Assembly (NCBI RefSeq): GCF_003625475.1 | Contig: NZ_RAIQ01000005.1 | Span: 1 to 64,000 of the forward strand | Reading direction: 5' to 3' | DNA from: Butyrivibrio sp. X503 | GTDB taxonomy: Bacteria; Bacillota; Clostridia; Lachnospirales; Lachnospiraceae | DNA length: 64,000 nt | In this document: one piece after another, positions 35,701-46,239 of the stretch | How the letters are laid out: every line of letters begins with the position of its first letter | Position numbering within the stretch: the stretch's first letter is position 1 | Translations under genes and position numbers: made by a program | The notes under the pieces: model-generated | Database searches by the model: none | Told to the model about the DNA's origin: nothing | The model's input: only the letters and a program-made list of their open reading frames with translations

Positions 35701-37573
35701 TGTCAAAGAAGAACTGAAAAAACTCCCGAACAAGCCCGGGGTCTACATCATGCATGATGCTGATGACACCATCATGTATGTAGGCAAGGCGATAAACCTG
35801 CACAATCGTGTCAGGTCTTATTTTCGTTCAAATATAGGTCGCGGCCCGCAGATCGACAGGATGGTCAAACAGATCGCAAGATTCGAGTACATCGTCACTG
35901 ATTCCGAACTCGAGGCGCTTGTATTGGAGAACAACTTGATAAAAGAGCACTGTCCCAGATACAACACACTCCTTAAGGACGACAAGACTTATCCTTATAT
36001 TAAGGTGACGGTATCTGAGGATTATCCGAGAGTTCTTTTCTCCAGACTTATGAAAAAAGACAGATCGAGATACTTCGGTCCTTTTACAAGCGCGGCAGCA
36101 GTGAAGGATACGATCGATCTTATTAATAAACTGTACGGCCTTCGAACCTGCAACAGGAGCCTTCCGAGAGATATAGGGCTGGACAGACCGTGTCTTAATT
36201 ATCATATGAAGCAGTGCTGCGGCCCCTGCATAGGTGAAGTAACCAAAGAGGAGTATAGGGAAAGAGTCGATAAGGCTCTTGAATTTCTTGGCGGAAACTA
36301 CGGCGTTATTATAAAAGAGCTTGAGCAGAAGATGCATGATGCTTCGGATGAGCTTGATTTTGAGGCGGCGGCGCGCTACAGAGACCTCCTTGCAAGCGTT
36401 AAGGTTGTTGCGCAGAAGCAGAAGATGACCGACTCTTCTATGGAAGATAAAGATATAATCGCTATCGCTTCCGATGAAAAAGATGCTGTGGTTCAGGTCT
36501 TTTTTGTTCGAGACGGAAGACTTATCGGCAGAGAGCATTTCTATATGACACACGTGTCTGAAAATCCGCAGGCCGAGATCTTGCAGGATTTTGTAAAACA
36601 GTTCTACGCAGGTACGCCGTTCATCCCAAGAACGCTCATGCTTCCGGAAACCATAGAAGACATTGAGATAATAGAGAAGTGGCTCTCGACCAGGAAGGGC
36701 AGCAGGGTGTATATCACCGTTCCTGAAAGAGGTCAGAAGGAAAAGCTCATGGAGCTTGCGGCGCAGAATGCGCAGCTTGTCTTAAGTAAAGATAAAGAGC
36801 GCATCAAGCGCGAAGAAGGAAGAACAATAGGAGCGGTAAAAGAGATAGAAAAGCTCCTTGGCATAAAGGGACTTAACAGAATGGAAGCCTATGATATCTC
36901 GAATATCAGTGGCTTTGCCAACGTTGGTTCCATGGTCGTTTATGAAAAAGGTAAACCCAAAAAGAGCGACTACAGAAAGTTTAGGATAAAATCCGTCGCA
37001 GGTCCCGATGACTACGCCTGCATGCACGAGGTTCTTACAAGACGTCTTCTTCACGGAATAGAAGAAAAACAGGAGCTTGAAGTAAGAGATATCGATGCCA
37101 AATACGGAAGCTTTACCAAGTTTCCCGATCTTATACTTATGGACGGTGGTAGAGGCCAGGTCAATATCTGCCTTCAGGTTTTGGATGAGCTTGGGATCAA
37201 GATTCCCGTCTGCGGAATGGTCAAAGACGACAACCACAGAACGAGAGGCCTGTATTTCAACAATGTGGAACTTCCGATAGATACAAGATCCGAGGGCTTT
37301 AAGCTCATCACAAGGATTCAGGATGAGGCGCACAGATTCGCAATAGAATATCACAGATCTCTTCGAAGTAAATCGCAGGTCAAGAGCTCTCTTGATGATA
37401 TTCCGGGCATCGGCCCTTCAAGAAGAAAAGCGCTGATGAAGCATTTCAGATCGATAGAGGATATCAAGAACGCAACTGTCGAGGAACTCTCCGCGGTTCC
37501 GGAGATTCCTGAGAATGTTGCGGTGCAGATTTATAAGTATTTCCGCGAAAAGACCGGAGAAACAGACAAGTAA
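35687..37573 (+). CDS. uvrC: Excinuclease ABC subunit C
   Basis: Protein of 628 residues, full length for UvrC. It makes both incisions in nucleotide excision repair with UvrAB. Domains in order: GIY-YIG nuclease (~13-90, with PGVYIM and MYVGKA), the four-cysteine region (CNRS...[13 protein letters not shown], ~165-185), UVR domain (~213-248), RNase H-like endonuclease (~380-545, with EAYDIS and MDGG), and tandem helix-hairpin-helix (~565-625, DIPGIGP). It overlaps the preceding small gene by 14 bases. Confidence 0.97.
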   Translation: MANFDVKEELKKLPNKPGVYIMHDADDTIMYVGKAINLHNRVRSYFRSNIGRGPQIDRMVKQIARFEYIVTDSELEALVLENNLIKEHCPRYNTLLKDDKTYPYIKVTVSEDYPRVLFSRLMKKDRSRYFGPFTSAAAVKDTIDLINKLYGLRTCNRSLPRDIGLDRPCLNYHMKQCCGPCIGEVTKEEYRERVDKALEFLGGNYGVIIKELEQKMHDASDELDFEAAARYRDLLASVKVVAQKQKMTDSSMEDKDIIAIASDEKDAVVQVFFVRDGRLIGREHFYMTHVSENPQAEILQDFVKQFYAGTPFIPRTLMLPETIEDIEIIEKWLSTRKGSRVYITVPERGQKEKLMELAAQNAQLVLSKDKERIKREEGRTIGAVKEIEKLLGIKGLNRMEAYDISNISGFANVGSMVVYEKGKPKKSDYRKFRIKSVAGPDDYACMHEVLTRRLLHGIEEKQELEVRDIDAKYGSFTKFPDLILMDGGRGQVNICLQVLDELGIKIPVCGMVKDDNHRTRGLYFNNVELPIDTRSEGFKLITRIQDEAHRFAIEYHRSLRSKSQVKSSLDDIPGIGPSRRKALMKHFRSIEDIKNATVEELSAVPEIPENVAVQIYKYFREKTGETDK

Positions 37574-37605
37574 TTAAGATCATAAAAAGAAAGAGGATAA
37601 TAAAA

Positions 37606-39426
37606 ATGGGGAAAAACAGTACATACAGAAGTAAAAAGATCTGGGGGATAATTTCCGCGGCGGCGCTTATCATCCCCATGACCGCATGTTCGGACACATA
37701 CACCGATCCGAATGAGCCGGTCAACCGTATTGACGAAGAGATCACTTACGGAGAAGATGATCTGGTGACAACACCGAGAAAGCTTCTTGAGGCTTCGGAA
37801 GAAACCATAAAGTATGCAGGACTTGTTGAGGCGTCAGGTCGCTATAGATATTCATATGATCACAGTTTTGGTGCGGGCAGCTCTTATTTGGACAACGGCA
37901 TAAAAGAATCTTATGATGGCGTTATTACTTATTCCGGGCGAAGAGATGAATCAGGAAATACATCAAGCGTACTTTCCGGAAATATAGATTATCTACATGA
38001 AATTGACATGTATGATTTCCAAAGAATAACCAATTCAGATGGTACAGAACGCAAAGATGCACGGTATGATTACTATAGGCAGAGCACGGAAGCGGGAGAG
38101 GAAGAGCGCTTTGTATTCTTCGGAAGCGGTGAAATCTGTGACAAGATCGATATAGAGGGGATATTGATTCCGGATATCTCACAAGCAGTAGTCGAAGACG
38201 TTTTAGTTATTGATGATACGATCAAAATTAAAATGACCGGCGATATGCATTTCTTAACTGATGCGATCGGTGAAAAAATTACCGGTAGGAAGTTGATATC
38301 TGAAGCTTATTATGAGTTTGATGCCAACACCCGTGAATTAAAACAAGTGCGTGTTTCAGGAAGTGACAAGAACGATCAATCGCGGGTGAATACTATAGGT
38401 TCCGGCCAAAGAAACAATAACAATTCTTATACTTTTGAAGATATCGAAACAGAGATTTTTGACTTGGAATTGGTTATAGAAAATATTTCAAACACCCCAT
38501 CTGAAATGATCGAGATCCCGGACACCGTCTGTGAAAACGGGAACATAAATAATCTGATCTTAAATGATGGCGAGTTTAAATTCGGCGATACGGTAAGCAG
38601 CCCTTTCAATATGGAAAGCGAAGCCTCAGAGGTTGTAGGCAATATCTGGACTGAGGTTACTACAAATATCGGGAAAGAAACCTGCAGTGTAAAAGAGATA
38701 CAGAATGCTCTTGCGGAAATCGCACAAAACTATGGCTGCGACGATGTAAGAACCGGCTATGCTGCAGTAGGACAAGATGACCTTAACGGTAAGTATGACA
38801 CGGGAGTTCTCTTAAAGTATGAACTGCTGGCTGAAGGAAACGTAAAATACGTGATGGTTGTCCCAGTCATATTTACAGATAACGAAGCAAGTTCTAATAC
38901 GTGCATCGCCCTTGACGGAGAAGACTATGTCAAGGTTGGATACGAGGGTTCCATGGATTTTGTGCATGACTGTACGCCTGGTTGTCAGTATCATGCAAAA
39001 TATATACTTATGGCAGACGGAACAGTAAAGGAAATGTACGAAGAGATAAAGCAAGGAAAGATCTCTGAGCTGGAGGATGAGACAAATCTTGCGGTTTTCC
39101 CGGAAGAAGATAGGGAAACGCTTAAATCCATGGCTGAAAGTCTTGATATAGCACAGATTGCAGGCATCATAAGATTCGGAATAAGCGAGAAAGATACCGA
39201 AGATGTAGATCCCAGCGGTATTGGCGTGAATTATGAGGAATTGGAAGATACGATCAAGTATCATTATGTGATTGATTATGATATCGGAGATAAAAAGGTC
39301 AATGAGATAAAAGAGCAGTATTCTCTTGATATTATCACTCAAAAAGAAAAGGATAACATGATCAGCAAGAAAAAACTTAATGTTGAAGAAGACGAGATCG
39401 AGTGGATGCAAATTTTCGATGAATAA
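37606..39426 (+). CDS. Putative lipoprotein of unknown function
   Basis: Protein of 606 residues with a lipoprotein signal (lipobox MTAC, cysteine near 28). The outer part has beta-rich stretches (a DELVI-type strand pattern around 190-290) and two related segments in its second half; no recognised domain. The start follows GAGGATAA. It is 32 bases behind uvrC and leads a short series that ends with another lipoprotein carrying a VWA domain. Confidence 0.65.
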   Translation: MGKNSTYRSKKIWGIISAAALIIPMTACSDTYTDPNEPVNRIDEEITYGEDDLVTTPRKLLEASEETIKYAGLVEASGRYRYSYDHSFGAGSSYLDNGIKESYDGVITYSGRRDESGNTSSVLSGNIDYLHEIDMYDFQRITNSDGTERKDARYDYYRQSTEAGEEERFVFFGSGEICDKIDIEGILIPDISQAVVEDVLVIDDTIKIKMTGDMHFLTDAIGEKITGRKLISEAYYEFDANTRELKQVRVSGSDKNDQSRVNTIGSGQRNNNNSYTFEDIETEIFDLELVIENISNTPSEMIEIPDTVCENGNINNLILNDGEFKFGDTVSSPFNMESEASEVVGNIWTEVTTNIGKETCSVKEIQNALAEIAQNYGCDDVRTGYAAVGQDDLNGKYDTGVLLKYELLAEGNVKYVMVVPVIFTDNEASSNTCIALDGEDYVKVGYEGSMDFVHDCTPGCQYHAKYILMADGTVKEMYEEIKQGKISELEDETNLAVFPEEDRETLKSMAESLDIAQIAGIIRFGISEKDTEDVDPSGIGVNYEELEDTIKYHYVIDYDIGDKKVNEIKEQYSLDIITQKEKDNMISKKKLNVEEDEIEWMQIFDE

Positions 39427-39477
39427 TATATAATTACTCAAAGATTGCTATAAGGAAAGAATTGGGTTTACGCAACA

Positions 39478-39939
39478 ATGATTAATTCGGAGATCATGCT
39501 TCTGCAAAGGAAAATTGCAGATTATCCTGTGCAGATCGATAAAATACAAAAAAGATATGCGCTTGTGAATACTCCAAAGGCTACCAGCATCGAATCGGCG
39601 ATAAAGGGACTGAATGCGTATATTATCCAGCTTAAAGTCAACAACAGCTCTTTTGACAAAATAAAAGAGTATATTAAGGTTGACGGAAGCAGACTGGATG
39701 AGCTGATGCAGCAGGAGCAAAGCGGGAGTGTGGAATCCGCAGATTCCCTGCAGCTTAGCAAGGTTCAGCTTCAACAAGCCGGAGCAATGGTGGAGACATA
39801 TCTTAATTCTATCAGCGCACAGCTCGACGGAGCCGAGGTTGCGCTTGAAAAGCTCAGACTGGCACAGAAGCAAAAAAAGACAGTAGATGTCATCAATCTT
39901 CTTGCGATGATTGAAAAAGGAGACGGATATAGTTTATGA
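39478..39939 (+). CDS. Small helical protein of unknown function
   Basis: Protein of 153 residues, almost entirely helical with coiled-coil-like stretches (QLDGAEVALEKLRLAQKQKK near 120-140) and no signal peptide. The ribosome site is not obvious; AAGGAAAG lies about 18 bases upstream of the ATG, so an ATG at 39496 is an alternative. The stop overlaps the next gene (ATGA), so the two products probably work together. Confidence 0.55.
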   Translation: MINSEIMLLQRKIADYPVQIDKIQKRYALVNTPKATSIESAIKGLNAYIIQLKVNNSSFDKIKEYIKVDGSRLDELMQQEQSGSVESADSLQLSKVQLQQAGAMVETYLNSISAQLDGAEVALEKLRLAQKQKKTVDVINLLAMIEKGDGYSL

Positions 39940-40634
39940 AGAAAAAGAATCTGATGGTAGGAATACCGTTATTTATCATAGGAATAGCCGCAGCGGTGGC
40001 AATAGGGATCAATGCTTCCGACCTTATTATTTCTCTTGGCATCGTTGTTTTCAAAATCTTTTCTTTTGTGGCGTACGCGGCACTTGGAGTGGGATTTCTT
40101 TTGATCGCGGTTCCGATCGTGATACGTCTTTTGAAGAATCGTGCGGAAAAAGAGGCTCTTGCTAAAAAGGCAGCAGAGGAAGAGGAAGCAATACGTAAAA
40201 AGAAAGAAGATGTAAAAGGACTCGTCAGAGAGTTAATGAGCGAGGAAGAGAAATTTGTTCCGATCGGACAGACTCTTTTAAAAGAAATGGAAGATATGGA
40301 TGAGTTTATCGAAAGGAACGAGAAGCTCTTTAAATTCAACGATATGACTGAGTTTGAGAGCATGAAGGAGATCATTTCTCAGGCTAAGAATGCGCTTTAT
40401 CATAATTGCCGAGGAGTTGTGAATCTGTATGTTGCTTTGGAATCTTCGGAGGAATTTACAACAGAATCCGGCAAGATACTTGATAGCAATAACGAGCTAT
40501 TGGACAATGCAAAGAAGTTCCTGTTAGAGCTTGCAAGATATACCAATGAGCAGAATGAAGACACCGATGCGGTTACACTTATCCGTGATTATGCGGATGC
40601 TATCGGACAGTCACTGAAACATACATATAATTAA
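39936..40634 (+). CDS. Two-helix membrane protein, possibly XpaC-like
   Basis: Protein of 232 residues. Two membrane helices near the N-terminus (~7-25 and ~30-62), a charged coiled coil (~68-92), then a helical cytoplasmic domain. This plan recalls XpaC-family proteins, which often accompany TelA-type proteins and VWA proteins in Firmicutes, but I see no decisive motif. It overlaps the preceding gene by four bases and is followed 33 bases on by a VWA lipoprotein. Confidence 0.5.
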   Translation: MKKKNLMVGIPLFIIGIAAAVAIGINASDLIISLGIVVFKIFSFVAYAALGVGFLLIAVPIVIRLLKNRAEKEALAKKAAEEEEAIRKKKEDVKGLVRELMSEEEKFVPIGQTLLKEMEDMDEFIERNEKLFKFNDMTEFESMKEIISQAKNALYHNCRGVVNLYVALESSEEFTTESGKILDSNNELLDNAKKFLLELARYTNEQNEDTDAVTLIRDYADAIGQSLKHTYN

Positions 40635-40667
40635 AATGTTTTAAGGAAAGAGAGTTGTGAGGAGAAA

Positions 40668-42356
40668 ATGAAAAAAAGTAAAAGAATTTTGAGGGGGCTT
40701 GCAGCAACTGTGTTGGCGATTGCCATAACGGGCTGTAACGGGAATGTAACAGAGAACGGCACACTTAATAATTCCCTTAGCTATGATGATGCGGTGACAG
40801 AGCTTAATACCTTTGTCAAAAAAATAAATCCGACGACAATTCCGGCCAGACTTGACGTGGATATGTCGGATGCGTCCGTGGCAGATTCATTGGCAAGCAT
40901 TGATACTTTTGATATGATGCTTGAGGGAAATGGTGAAATAAATATAGAGATCGCAGCGCCTTCGGAGTTTTGCGGAAAGTCATACCCGGATGAATGGCTT
41001 GTTGCCGTCGGACAAAAGTTCAACAAGGAAGGCTATACGGTAGACGGAAAGAGCGTTTCCGTTTCAATAAGAAAGATATCATCGGGTGAGACCCTGACAT
41101 ACATAACGGAGGGCGGATATCAGCCGGACCTTTATATCCCTTCCAATGATATGTGGGGCGACATGCTCGCCGCCGAAGGTGTTAAGACCGTTAAGCTTGC
41201 AGACAGGATAGCGGGCAATACAGCCGGTATCCTTATGTCAAAAGAGGTATATGACAGCTATACGGAAAAGTATGGAGAAGTTACGGTTGACGGCGTCCTT
41301 GAAGCCGCCAATGCGGGGGATCTCGTGTTTGCTTATACCAATCCGTATACATCAGCGACCGGAATGAACATTCTTTGTTCAATGCTTCATGCATTTGACA
41401 GTGCGAGCCCGCTTTCTGACAACGCGGTCAGCCAGCTTGTGCAGTATCAGAATAATGCGCCTACCGCGGCGTATACTACTTCTATTCTTAAGGATTCTGC
41501 CGCGAAGGGCATAATCGATGCGATGGTAATGGAAGAGCAGACGTATATCAATACGCCGGAGCTTAAGAATTATGTATATACACCGGCGGGTGTTCGTCAC
41601 GATCATCCTGTTTATGCTTTCGGATGGACTGATGAAGCAGAGACGGAAGTTGCTCAAAAATTTGTGGAATACTGCCAGTCTTCGGCAAGTCAGGACATGG
41701 CAAAAGAAAGAGGCTTTAACCTTCACGAGGAATATGTTTCCGAGCAGTACGGAATGTCCGGAGCAGATTATCTCTCTGCACAGAAGGTATGGAAGACTAA
41801 TAAGAACGGAACCCGTCCCACCATTGCGGTGTTTGTGACAGATGTTTCCGGCTCTATGAACGGAACGAGGATCAAGTCTCTTAAAGAATCGCTTCTTAAT
41901 ACCATGCAATATATAGATTCAGGCAGCTACATCGGACTTGTGAGTTATAGTGATAAAGTATTTATCAACCTTCCGATAGAGAAGTTTGATAATAAACAGC
42001 GCGCATATTTCAGCGGCGCGGTTAAGGACCTTGAGCTTGGCGGACAGACGGCGACATACGACGCTGTTCTTGTCGGAATGCAGATGCTCGTCGAAAAGAG
42101 TAAAGAAGTTCCCGATGCAAACCTTATGCTATTTGTTCTTTCAGACGGGGCGCAGAATGCCGGCTATGAACTTAAGAGAATCACACCGATAGTTGGAGGT
42201 CTTGGAATTTCGGTATATACTATTGGTTATGAGATGGAAGACTCAGATAAAAAAGAGTTGCAGACTCTTTCGGAAATAAACGAGGCAGTATGTATTGATG
42301 CAGATGCATCTGATATAGTTAATGAGCTTAGAAATCTATTTAATGTAAATATGTGA
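40668..42356 (+). CDS. Lipoprotein with solute-binding-like region and VWA domain
   Basis: Protein of 562 residues. Lipobox ITGC (cysteine 23). Residues ~95-370 resemble an extracellular solute-binding protein (YPDEWLVAVGQKFNKEG, then YQPDLYIPSNDMW). The VWA domain occupies ~385-560 with a complete MIDAS: DVSGS at 392-396, a threonine in GGQTATYD, and an aspartate in VLSDGAQ. Such substrate-binding/VWA proteins are common in Firmicutes and usually of unknown ligand. It may act outside the membrane with the preceding XpaC-like protein. Confidence 0.8.
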   Translation: MKKSKRILRGLAATVLAIAITGCNGNVTENGTLNNSLSYDDAVTELNTFVKKINPTTIPARLDVDMSDASVADSLASIDTFDMMLEGNGEINIEIAAPSEFCGKSYPDEWLVAVGQKFNKEGYTVDGKSVSVSIRKISSGETLTYITEGGYQPDLYIPSNDMWGDMLAAEGVKTVKLADRIAGNTAGILMSKEVYDSYTEKYGEVTVDGVLEAANAGDLVFAYTNPYTSATGMNILCSMLHAFDSASPLSDNAVSQLVQYQNNAPTAAYTTSILKDSAAKGIIDAMVMEEQTYINTPELKNYVYTPAGVRHDHPVYAFGWTDEAETEVAQKFVEYCQSSASQDMAKERGFNLHEEYVSEQYGMSGADYLSAQKVWKTNKNGTRPTIAVFVTDVSGSMNGTRIKSLKESLLNTMQYIDSGSYIGLVSYSDKVFINLPIEKFDNKQRAYFSGAVKDLELGGQTATYDAVLVGMQMLVEKSKEVPDANLMLFVLSDGAQNAGYELKRITPIVGGLGISVYTIGYEMEDSDKKELQTLSEINEAVCIDADASDIVNELRNLFNVNM

Positions 42357-42383
42357 TGTTATAATTCAATCCGGGAGGAAAGC

Positions 42384-43328
42384 ATGGCAAGCGTTAGTCT
42401 TAAAACCATCATCGAGAAAATGAAGCTCGATAATCTGACACCTGAGCTGGACATCAAGAAGATCCGTATCAGCCAGCCTGATATCAACAGACCGGCACTT
42501 CAGCTCGCAGGTTACTTCGAGCACTTTGAAGCGACCAGACTTCAGGTAATCGGCTTCGTTGAGTATACGTACATGGAGTCTTTTTCCGACGAAGAAAAAG
42601 AGAAAATGTATAAGGAGTTCTTATCGTTTGATATTCCGGGAGTTGTCTTCTGCAGAGAGCTCATTCCGGATCCTATATTCATAAAGATCGCATTGCAGGA
42701 AAAAGTTCCTGTACTTATGACCAAGAAATCAACTTCCGCATTTATGGCGGAGATCATCAGATGGCTCAATGTTAAGCTTGCGCCCTGCATTTCAATCCAC
42801 GGCGTTCTTGTCGATGTTTACGGTGTCGGCGTTCTTATCACGGGTGAGAGCGGAATCGGTAAATCAGAGACTGCAATAGAGCTTATCAAGAGAGGACATC
42901 GTCTTGTATCCGATGATGTTGTTGAGCTTAGAAGAGTAAGTGAGGAGACGCTTATCGGCTCGGCTCCCGATATAACCAAGCACTTCATCGAGATGAGAGG
43001 TGTCGGAATCATCGACGTTAAAACCCTCTACGGTGTATCGAGTGTAAGAGAGACCCAGACGATCGACCTTGTTATCAAGCTTGAGGACTGGGATAAAGAT
43101 AAAGAGTACGACAGACTCGGCCTTGAAGAAGAGTACACAGAGTACCTCGGAAACAAGATCGTGTGCCATCGCATCCCGATCCGTCCCGGACGAAATCTTG
43201 CTGTAATCTGTGAGTCCGCAGCGGTTAATCACAGACAGAAGGCAATGGGCTACAATGCGGCACAGGAGCTCTACAACAGAGTTCAGAATTCGCTTGCAAA
43301 GAGAAGATCAGAGGAAGACGACGACTGA
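42384..43328 (+). CDS. hprK: HPr kinase/phosphorylase
   Basis: Protein of 314 residues. It phosphorylates and dephosphorylates Ser46 of HPr/Crh and so sets carbon catabolite control. Walker A GESGIGKS at 154-161, H139 in the conserved SIHG, SDD at 176-178 and the family signature EMRGVGIIDV near 208-217. It has a GGGAGGAA ribosome site. A Crh-like substrate candidate is encoded 4 kb downstream in the same run of genes. Confidence 0.97.
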   Translation: MASVSLKTIIEKMKLDNLTPELDIKKIRISQPDINRPALQLAGYFEHFEATRLQVIGFVEYTYMESFSDEEKEKMYKEFLSFDIPGVVFCRELIPDPIFIKIALQEKVPVLMTKKSTSAFMAEIIRWLNVKLAPCISIHGVLVDVYGVGVLITGESGIGKSETAIELIKRGHRLVSDDVVELRRVSEETLIGSAPDITKHFIEMRGVGIIDVKTLYGVSSVRETQTIDLVIKLEDWDKDKEYDRLGLEEEYTEYLGNKIVCHRIPIRPGRNLAVICESAAVNHRQKAMGYNAAQELYNRVQNSLAKRRSEEDDD

Positions 43329-43404
43329 TCTGAAAGACAGAAATAATCGGAGGCAATATTTCTTTTGACTTCGTTATCATATTTATAGAGGAGAATTATA
43401 GAAA

Positions 43405-44340
43405 ATGAGCAGATATGTATTTGGCGTAGATATCGGAGGAACTACGGTTAAGATCGGACTTCTCACTGAGGCAGGCGAGAAGATCGAGGTTTGGGAGATT
43501 CCCACAAGGACCGAGAATCACGGAGAGAATATTCTTCCCGATGTTGCGCAGTCCATAAGAGCCAAGATGAACGAAAAGGGCATTGACGATTCTGAAGTTA
43601 TCGGTGCGGGCGTAGGTGTTCCCGGTGCAGTTAATGTCGACGGAATCTGCCATCAGGCGGTTAACCTTGGCTGGGAAAAGATGAATGTAGTTAACGAGCT
43701 TCATTCAAGACTTAAGCTTCCCGTTAAGGCAGGAAACGATGCTAACGTTGCGGCTCTCGGCGAGCAGTGGAAGGGCGGCGGACAGGGTTATCCCAATATG
43801 CTCCTTGTTACACTAGGAACCGGAGTTGGCGGCGGTATCATAAACGAAGGCAAGATCCTTACAGGTTCAAGAGGATCGGGCGGAGAGATCGGACACATCC
43901 ATCTTGTAGATGATGAGCCCGATGCATGCGGATGCGGCAACCACGGCTGCTTTGAGCAGTTTGCGAGCGCAACCGGTGCAGTAAGAATTGCAAAAAGAGT
44001 TCTCGCAGAGTACGACGATGACAGCGTTCTTCGCGGCAAGGACTTTGCTTGTAAAGATATTTTCGATGCAGCCAAGAACGGCGATAAGATCGCAAAGATC
44101 TGTGCCGACAAGTATGGCTATTATCTCGGAAAAGGTATCGCAGCGGTTGCAACTGTTGTTAACCCTGAGATCATCGTTATCGGCGGCGGTGTTTCCAAGG
44201 CCGGCGATATGCTCTTTGATCTTTTGATGCCAAGCTTTAAGAAGTATGTATTCTCAGGCTGTGCAGATGCTAAGTTTGCTCTTGCAAAGCTTGGAAACGA
44301 TGCGGGAGTATTTGGCGCAGCTAAGATGCTTCTGTATTGA
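43405..44340 (+). CDS. glk: ROK-family glucokinase
   Basis: Protein of 311 residues. It phosphorylates glucose with ATP. N-terminal phosphate motif GVDIGGTTVKIG (7-18), sugar-binding GND at 110-112, EIGH at 161-164 and the ROK zinc motif CGCGNHGC (175-182) are intact. GAGGAG ribosome site. The combination with hprK fits carbon-flux control. Exact sugar specificity (glucose, mannose) is inferred from the family. Confidence 0.9.
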   Translation: MSRYVFGVDIGGTTVKIGLLTEAGEKIEVWEIPTRTENHGENILPDVAQSIRAKMNEKGIDDSEVIGAGVGVPGAVNVDGICHQAVNLGWEKMNVVNELHSRLKLPVKAGNDANVAALGEQWKGGGQGYPNMLLVTLGTGVGGGIINEGKILTGSRGSGGEIGHIHLVDDEPDACGCGNHGCFEQFASATGAVRIAKRVLAEYDDDSVLRGKDFACKDIFDAAKNGDKIAKICADKYGYYLGKGIAAVATVVNPEIIVIGGGVSKAGDMLFDLLMPSFKKYVFSGCADAKFALAKLGNDAGVFGAAKMLLY

Positions 44341-44394
44341 TAGAGCGAGGTCTGAAAAGGCTATAGTCAGACGTTTATAGAGGTGAAAGTTTTT

Positions 44395-45306
44395 TTGAAT
44401 AAAGAAGTAGTTGAGTATATGAGACAGATTGTCTCATCCGAAAATGTAATAGAGAACGAAGATATGAGCAGGCACACAACGTTTAAGACGGGTGGGCCTG
44501 CGAGCTTATTTATAAGTCCGGAAGACACCGAGCAGCTTACAGAGGTTATTGCTGTATTAAAAAGAATTTCCGAAGACTTTTTTATCCTCGGAAACGGAAG
44601 CAATATTCTTGTTTCGGACAAGGGCTTTGACGGAGCGGTTATTTCACTTAGGAAGTTTTCCGAGGTTACGCTCAAGGACGACACGACGATCGAGGCGGGA
44701 GCGGGTGCACTTAATTCAGCCATAGCATCTTTTGCAAGGGATAACTCTCTTGCCGGATTTGAGTTTGCTGCGGGGATTCCCGGAACAATAGGCGGTGCGA
44801 TGATCATGAACGCGGGAGCCTATGACGGTGAGATGAAGCTGGTGACCAAAGAGGTTACGGTGCTTTCTCCTTCGGGCGAGATAATGGTGCTTGATAATTC
44901 AACCATGGAATTCGGATACAGGACCACTGCGATAAAGGGACGAGGATACGTTGTTCTTTCCGCTGCGTTACAGCTTGAAAAGGGTGACCAAGAAGCCATA
45001 ACCGCAAAGATGGCGGAGCTTGCTTCAAGAAGAAGGGACAAGCAGCCGCTCGAATATCCAAGCGCAGGTTCTACTTTTAAAAGACCCGAAGGATATTTTG
45101 CGGGTAAGCTTATCGAGGATGCGGGGCTTCGCGGATACAGTGTCGGCGGCGCCGCGGTTTCAGAAAAGCACTGCGGATTTGTTATCAACAAGGGCGGAGC
45201 GACTTCGTCCGATATTTATAAGCTTATAATCGAAGTAAAAGAAAAGGTAATGCAGGCTTCGGGTGTGGAGCTTGAACCTGAAGTTATAATGCTTGGCGAG
45301 TTCTGA
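44395..45306 (+). CDS. murB: UDP-N-acetylenolpyruvoylglucosamine reductase
   Basis: Protein of 303 residues with the TTG start at 44395. A GTG at 44383 is also in frame but lies within the GAGGTG ribosome site that serves the TTG. FAD-dependent MurB completes UDP-MurNAc synthesis. Motifs: TTFKTGG near the start, ILGNGSN (FAD), GIPGTIGGA, NAGAYDGEM and YPSAGSTFKRP with the catalytic serine. The length and loop layout are those of type II MurB. Confidence 0.95.
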   Translation: MNKEVVEYMRQIVSSENVIENEDMSRHTTFKTGGPASLFISPEDTEQLTEVIAVLKRISEDFFILGNGSNILVSDKGFDGAVISLRKFSEVTLKDDTTIEAGAGALNSAIASFARDNSLAGFEFAAGIPGTIGGAMIMNAGAYDGEMKLVTKEVTVLSPSGEIMVLDNSTMEFGYRTTAIKGRGYVVLSAALQLEKGDQEAITAKMAELASRRRDKQPLEYPSAGSTFKRPEGYFAGKLIEDAGLRGYSVGGAAVSEKHCGFVINKGGATSSDIYKLIIEVKEKVMQASGVELEPEVIMLGEF

Positions 45307-45345
45307 GCAGTTTTTGTTTGAAGGATATGTAAGGAAGGGTAATTT

Positions 45346-46221
45346 ATGAGGTTCGTCATTGTGACCGGAATGAGCGGCGGCGGAAAAGCTACCGCGATAC
45401 ATATGCTCGAGGATGCGGGATTCTACTGTGTAGACAATCTTCCCGTTTCTCTTATCGAGAAGTTTGCTGAGCTGATAACGCTCCCCGAGAACGAGATTGA
45501 CAAGGCTGTTCTTGGAATTGACGCAAGAGCAGGTGAGAGATTTGACCAGGTTGCCGGAATGATTGATTCCCTTAAGGAAAGGGGAATTCCTGTTGAAGTT
45601 CTTTTCATGGACGCGAGCGATCAGGTGCTCATCAAGAGATACAAAGAGACAAGACGTGTTCATCCCATGAACGTCAACGCCACGGGCAATCGTATCGAAG
45701 ACGGTATTGCCAAGGAGAGAGAGGTTCTTGCAGAGGTCAAGAAGCGCGCGGATTACGTTATTGATTCTTCCCAGCTTCTTACAAGAGAACTCAGGGAAGA
45801 GCTTGATAGGATCTTCGTTAAGAATGAAGACTACAATTCTCTTATGGTAACAATCCTTTCATTTGGATTTAAGTACGGTATTCCTTCGGATGCGGATCTT
45901 GTTTTTGATGTAAGATTTTTGCCGAATCCGTTTTATATTGATGAACTTAAACCTCAGACCGGAAACGACAAACCCGTTCAGGATTACGTTAAGAGCTTCC
46001 CTGCTTGCGGAGAGTTCCTTGATAAGCTGACGGACATGCTTACTTTCCTTATTCCGGGCTATGTTCAGGAAGGAAAGTATCAGCTGGTTGTAGCGATTGG
46101 TTGTACCGGAGGCCAGCACAGAAGCGTTACGATAGCCAACGAGCTCTATGACAGACTCAAGGCTTCGGGCGGAAATTTCGGACTTAAGCTGGCACACAGG
46201 GACGTTAAACACGCTAAGTGA
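45346..46221 (+). CDS. rapZ: RapZ/YvcJ-type nucleotide-binding protein
   Basis: Protein of 291 residues. P-loop near the start reads GMSGGGKA (8-15), with alanine where Ser/Thr is usual. The C-terminal signature GCTGGQHRSV and HRDV are present. RapZ in enterics controls amino-sugar synthesis through small RNAs; YvcJ in Bacillus is a nucleotide-binding protein linked to competence. The gene order rapZ-whiA-crh matches the Bacillus yvcJ-yvcK-whiA-crh group, except that yvcK is missing here. Confidence 0.93.
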   Translation: MRFVIVTGMSGGGKATAIHMLEDAGFYCVDNLPVSLIEKFAELITLPENEIDKAVLGIDARAGERFDQVAGMIDSLKERGIPVEVLFMDASDQVLIKRYKETRRVHPMNVNATGNRIEDGIAKEREVLAEVKKRADYVIDSSQLLTRELREELDRIFVKNEDYNSLMVTILSFGFKYGIPSDADLVFDVRFLPNPFYIDELKPQTGNDKPVQDYVKSFPACGEFLDKLTDMLTFLIPGYVQEGKYQLVVAIGCTGGQHRSVTIANELYDRLKASGGNFGLKLAHRDVKHAK

Positions 46222-46239
46222 TACTTACTGAGGTGAGAT

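Noticed and set aside
43859..44152. Long minus-strand open frames inside glk, pflB and other core genes
   Set aside because: They are shadows of strongly coding plus-strand genes, with no ribosome sites and implausible composition.
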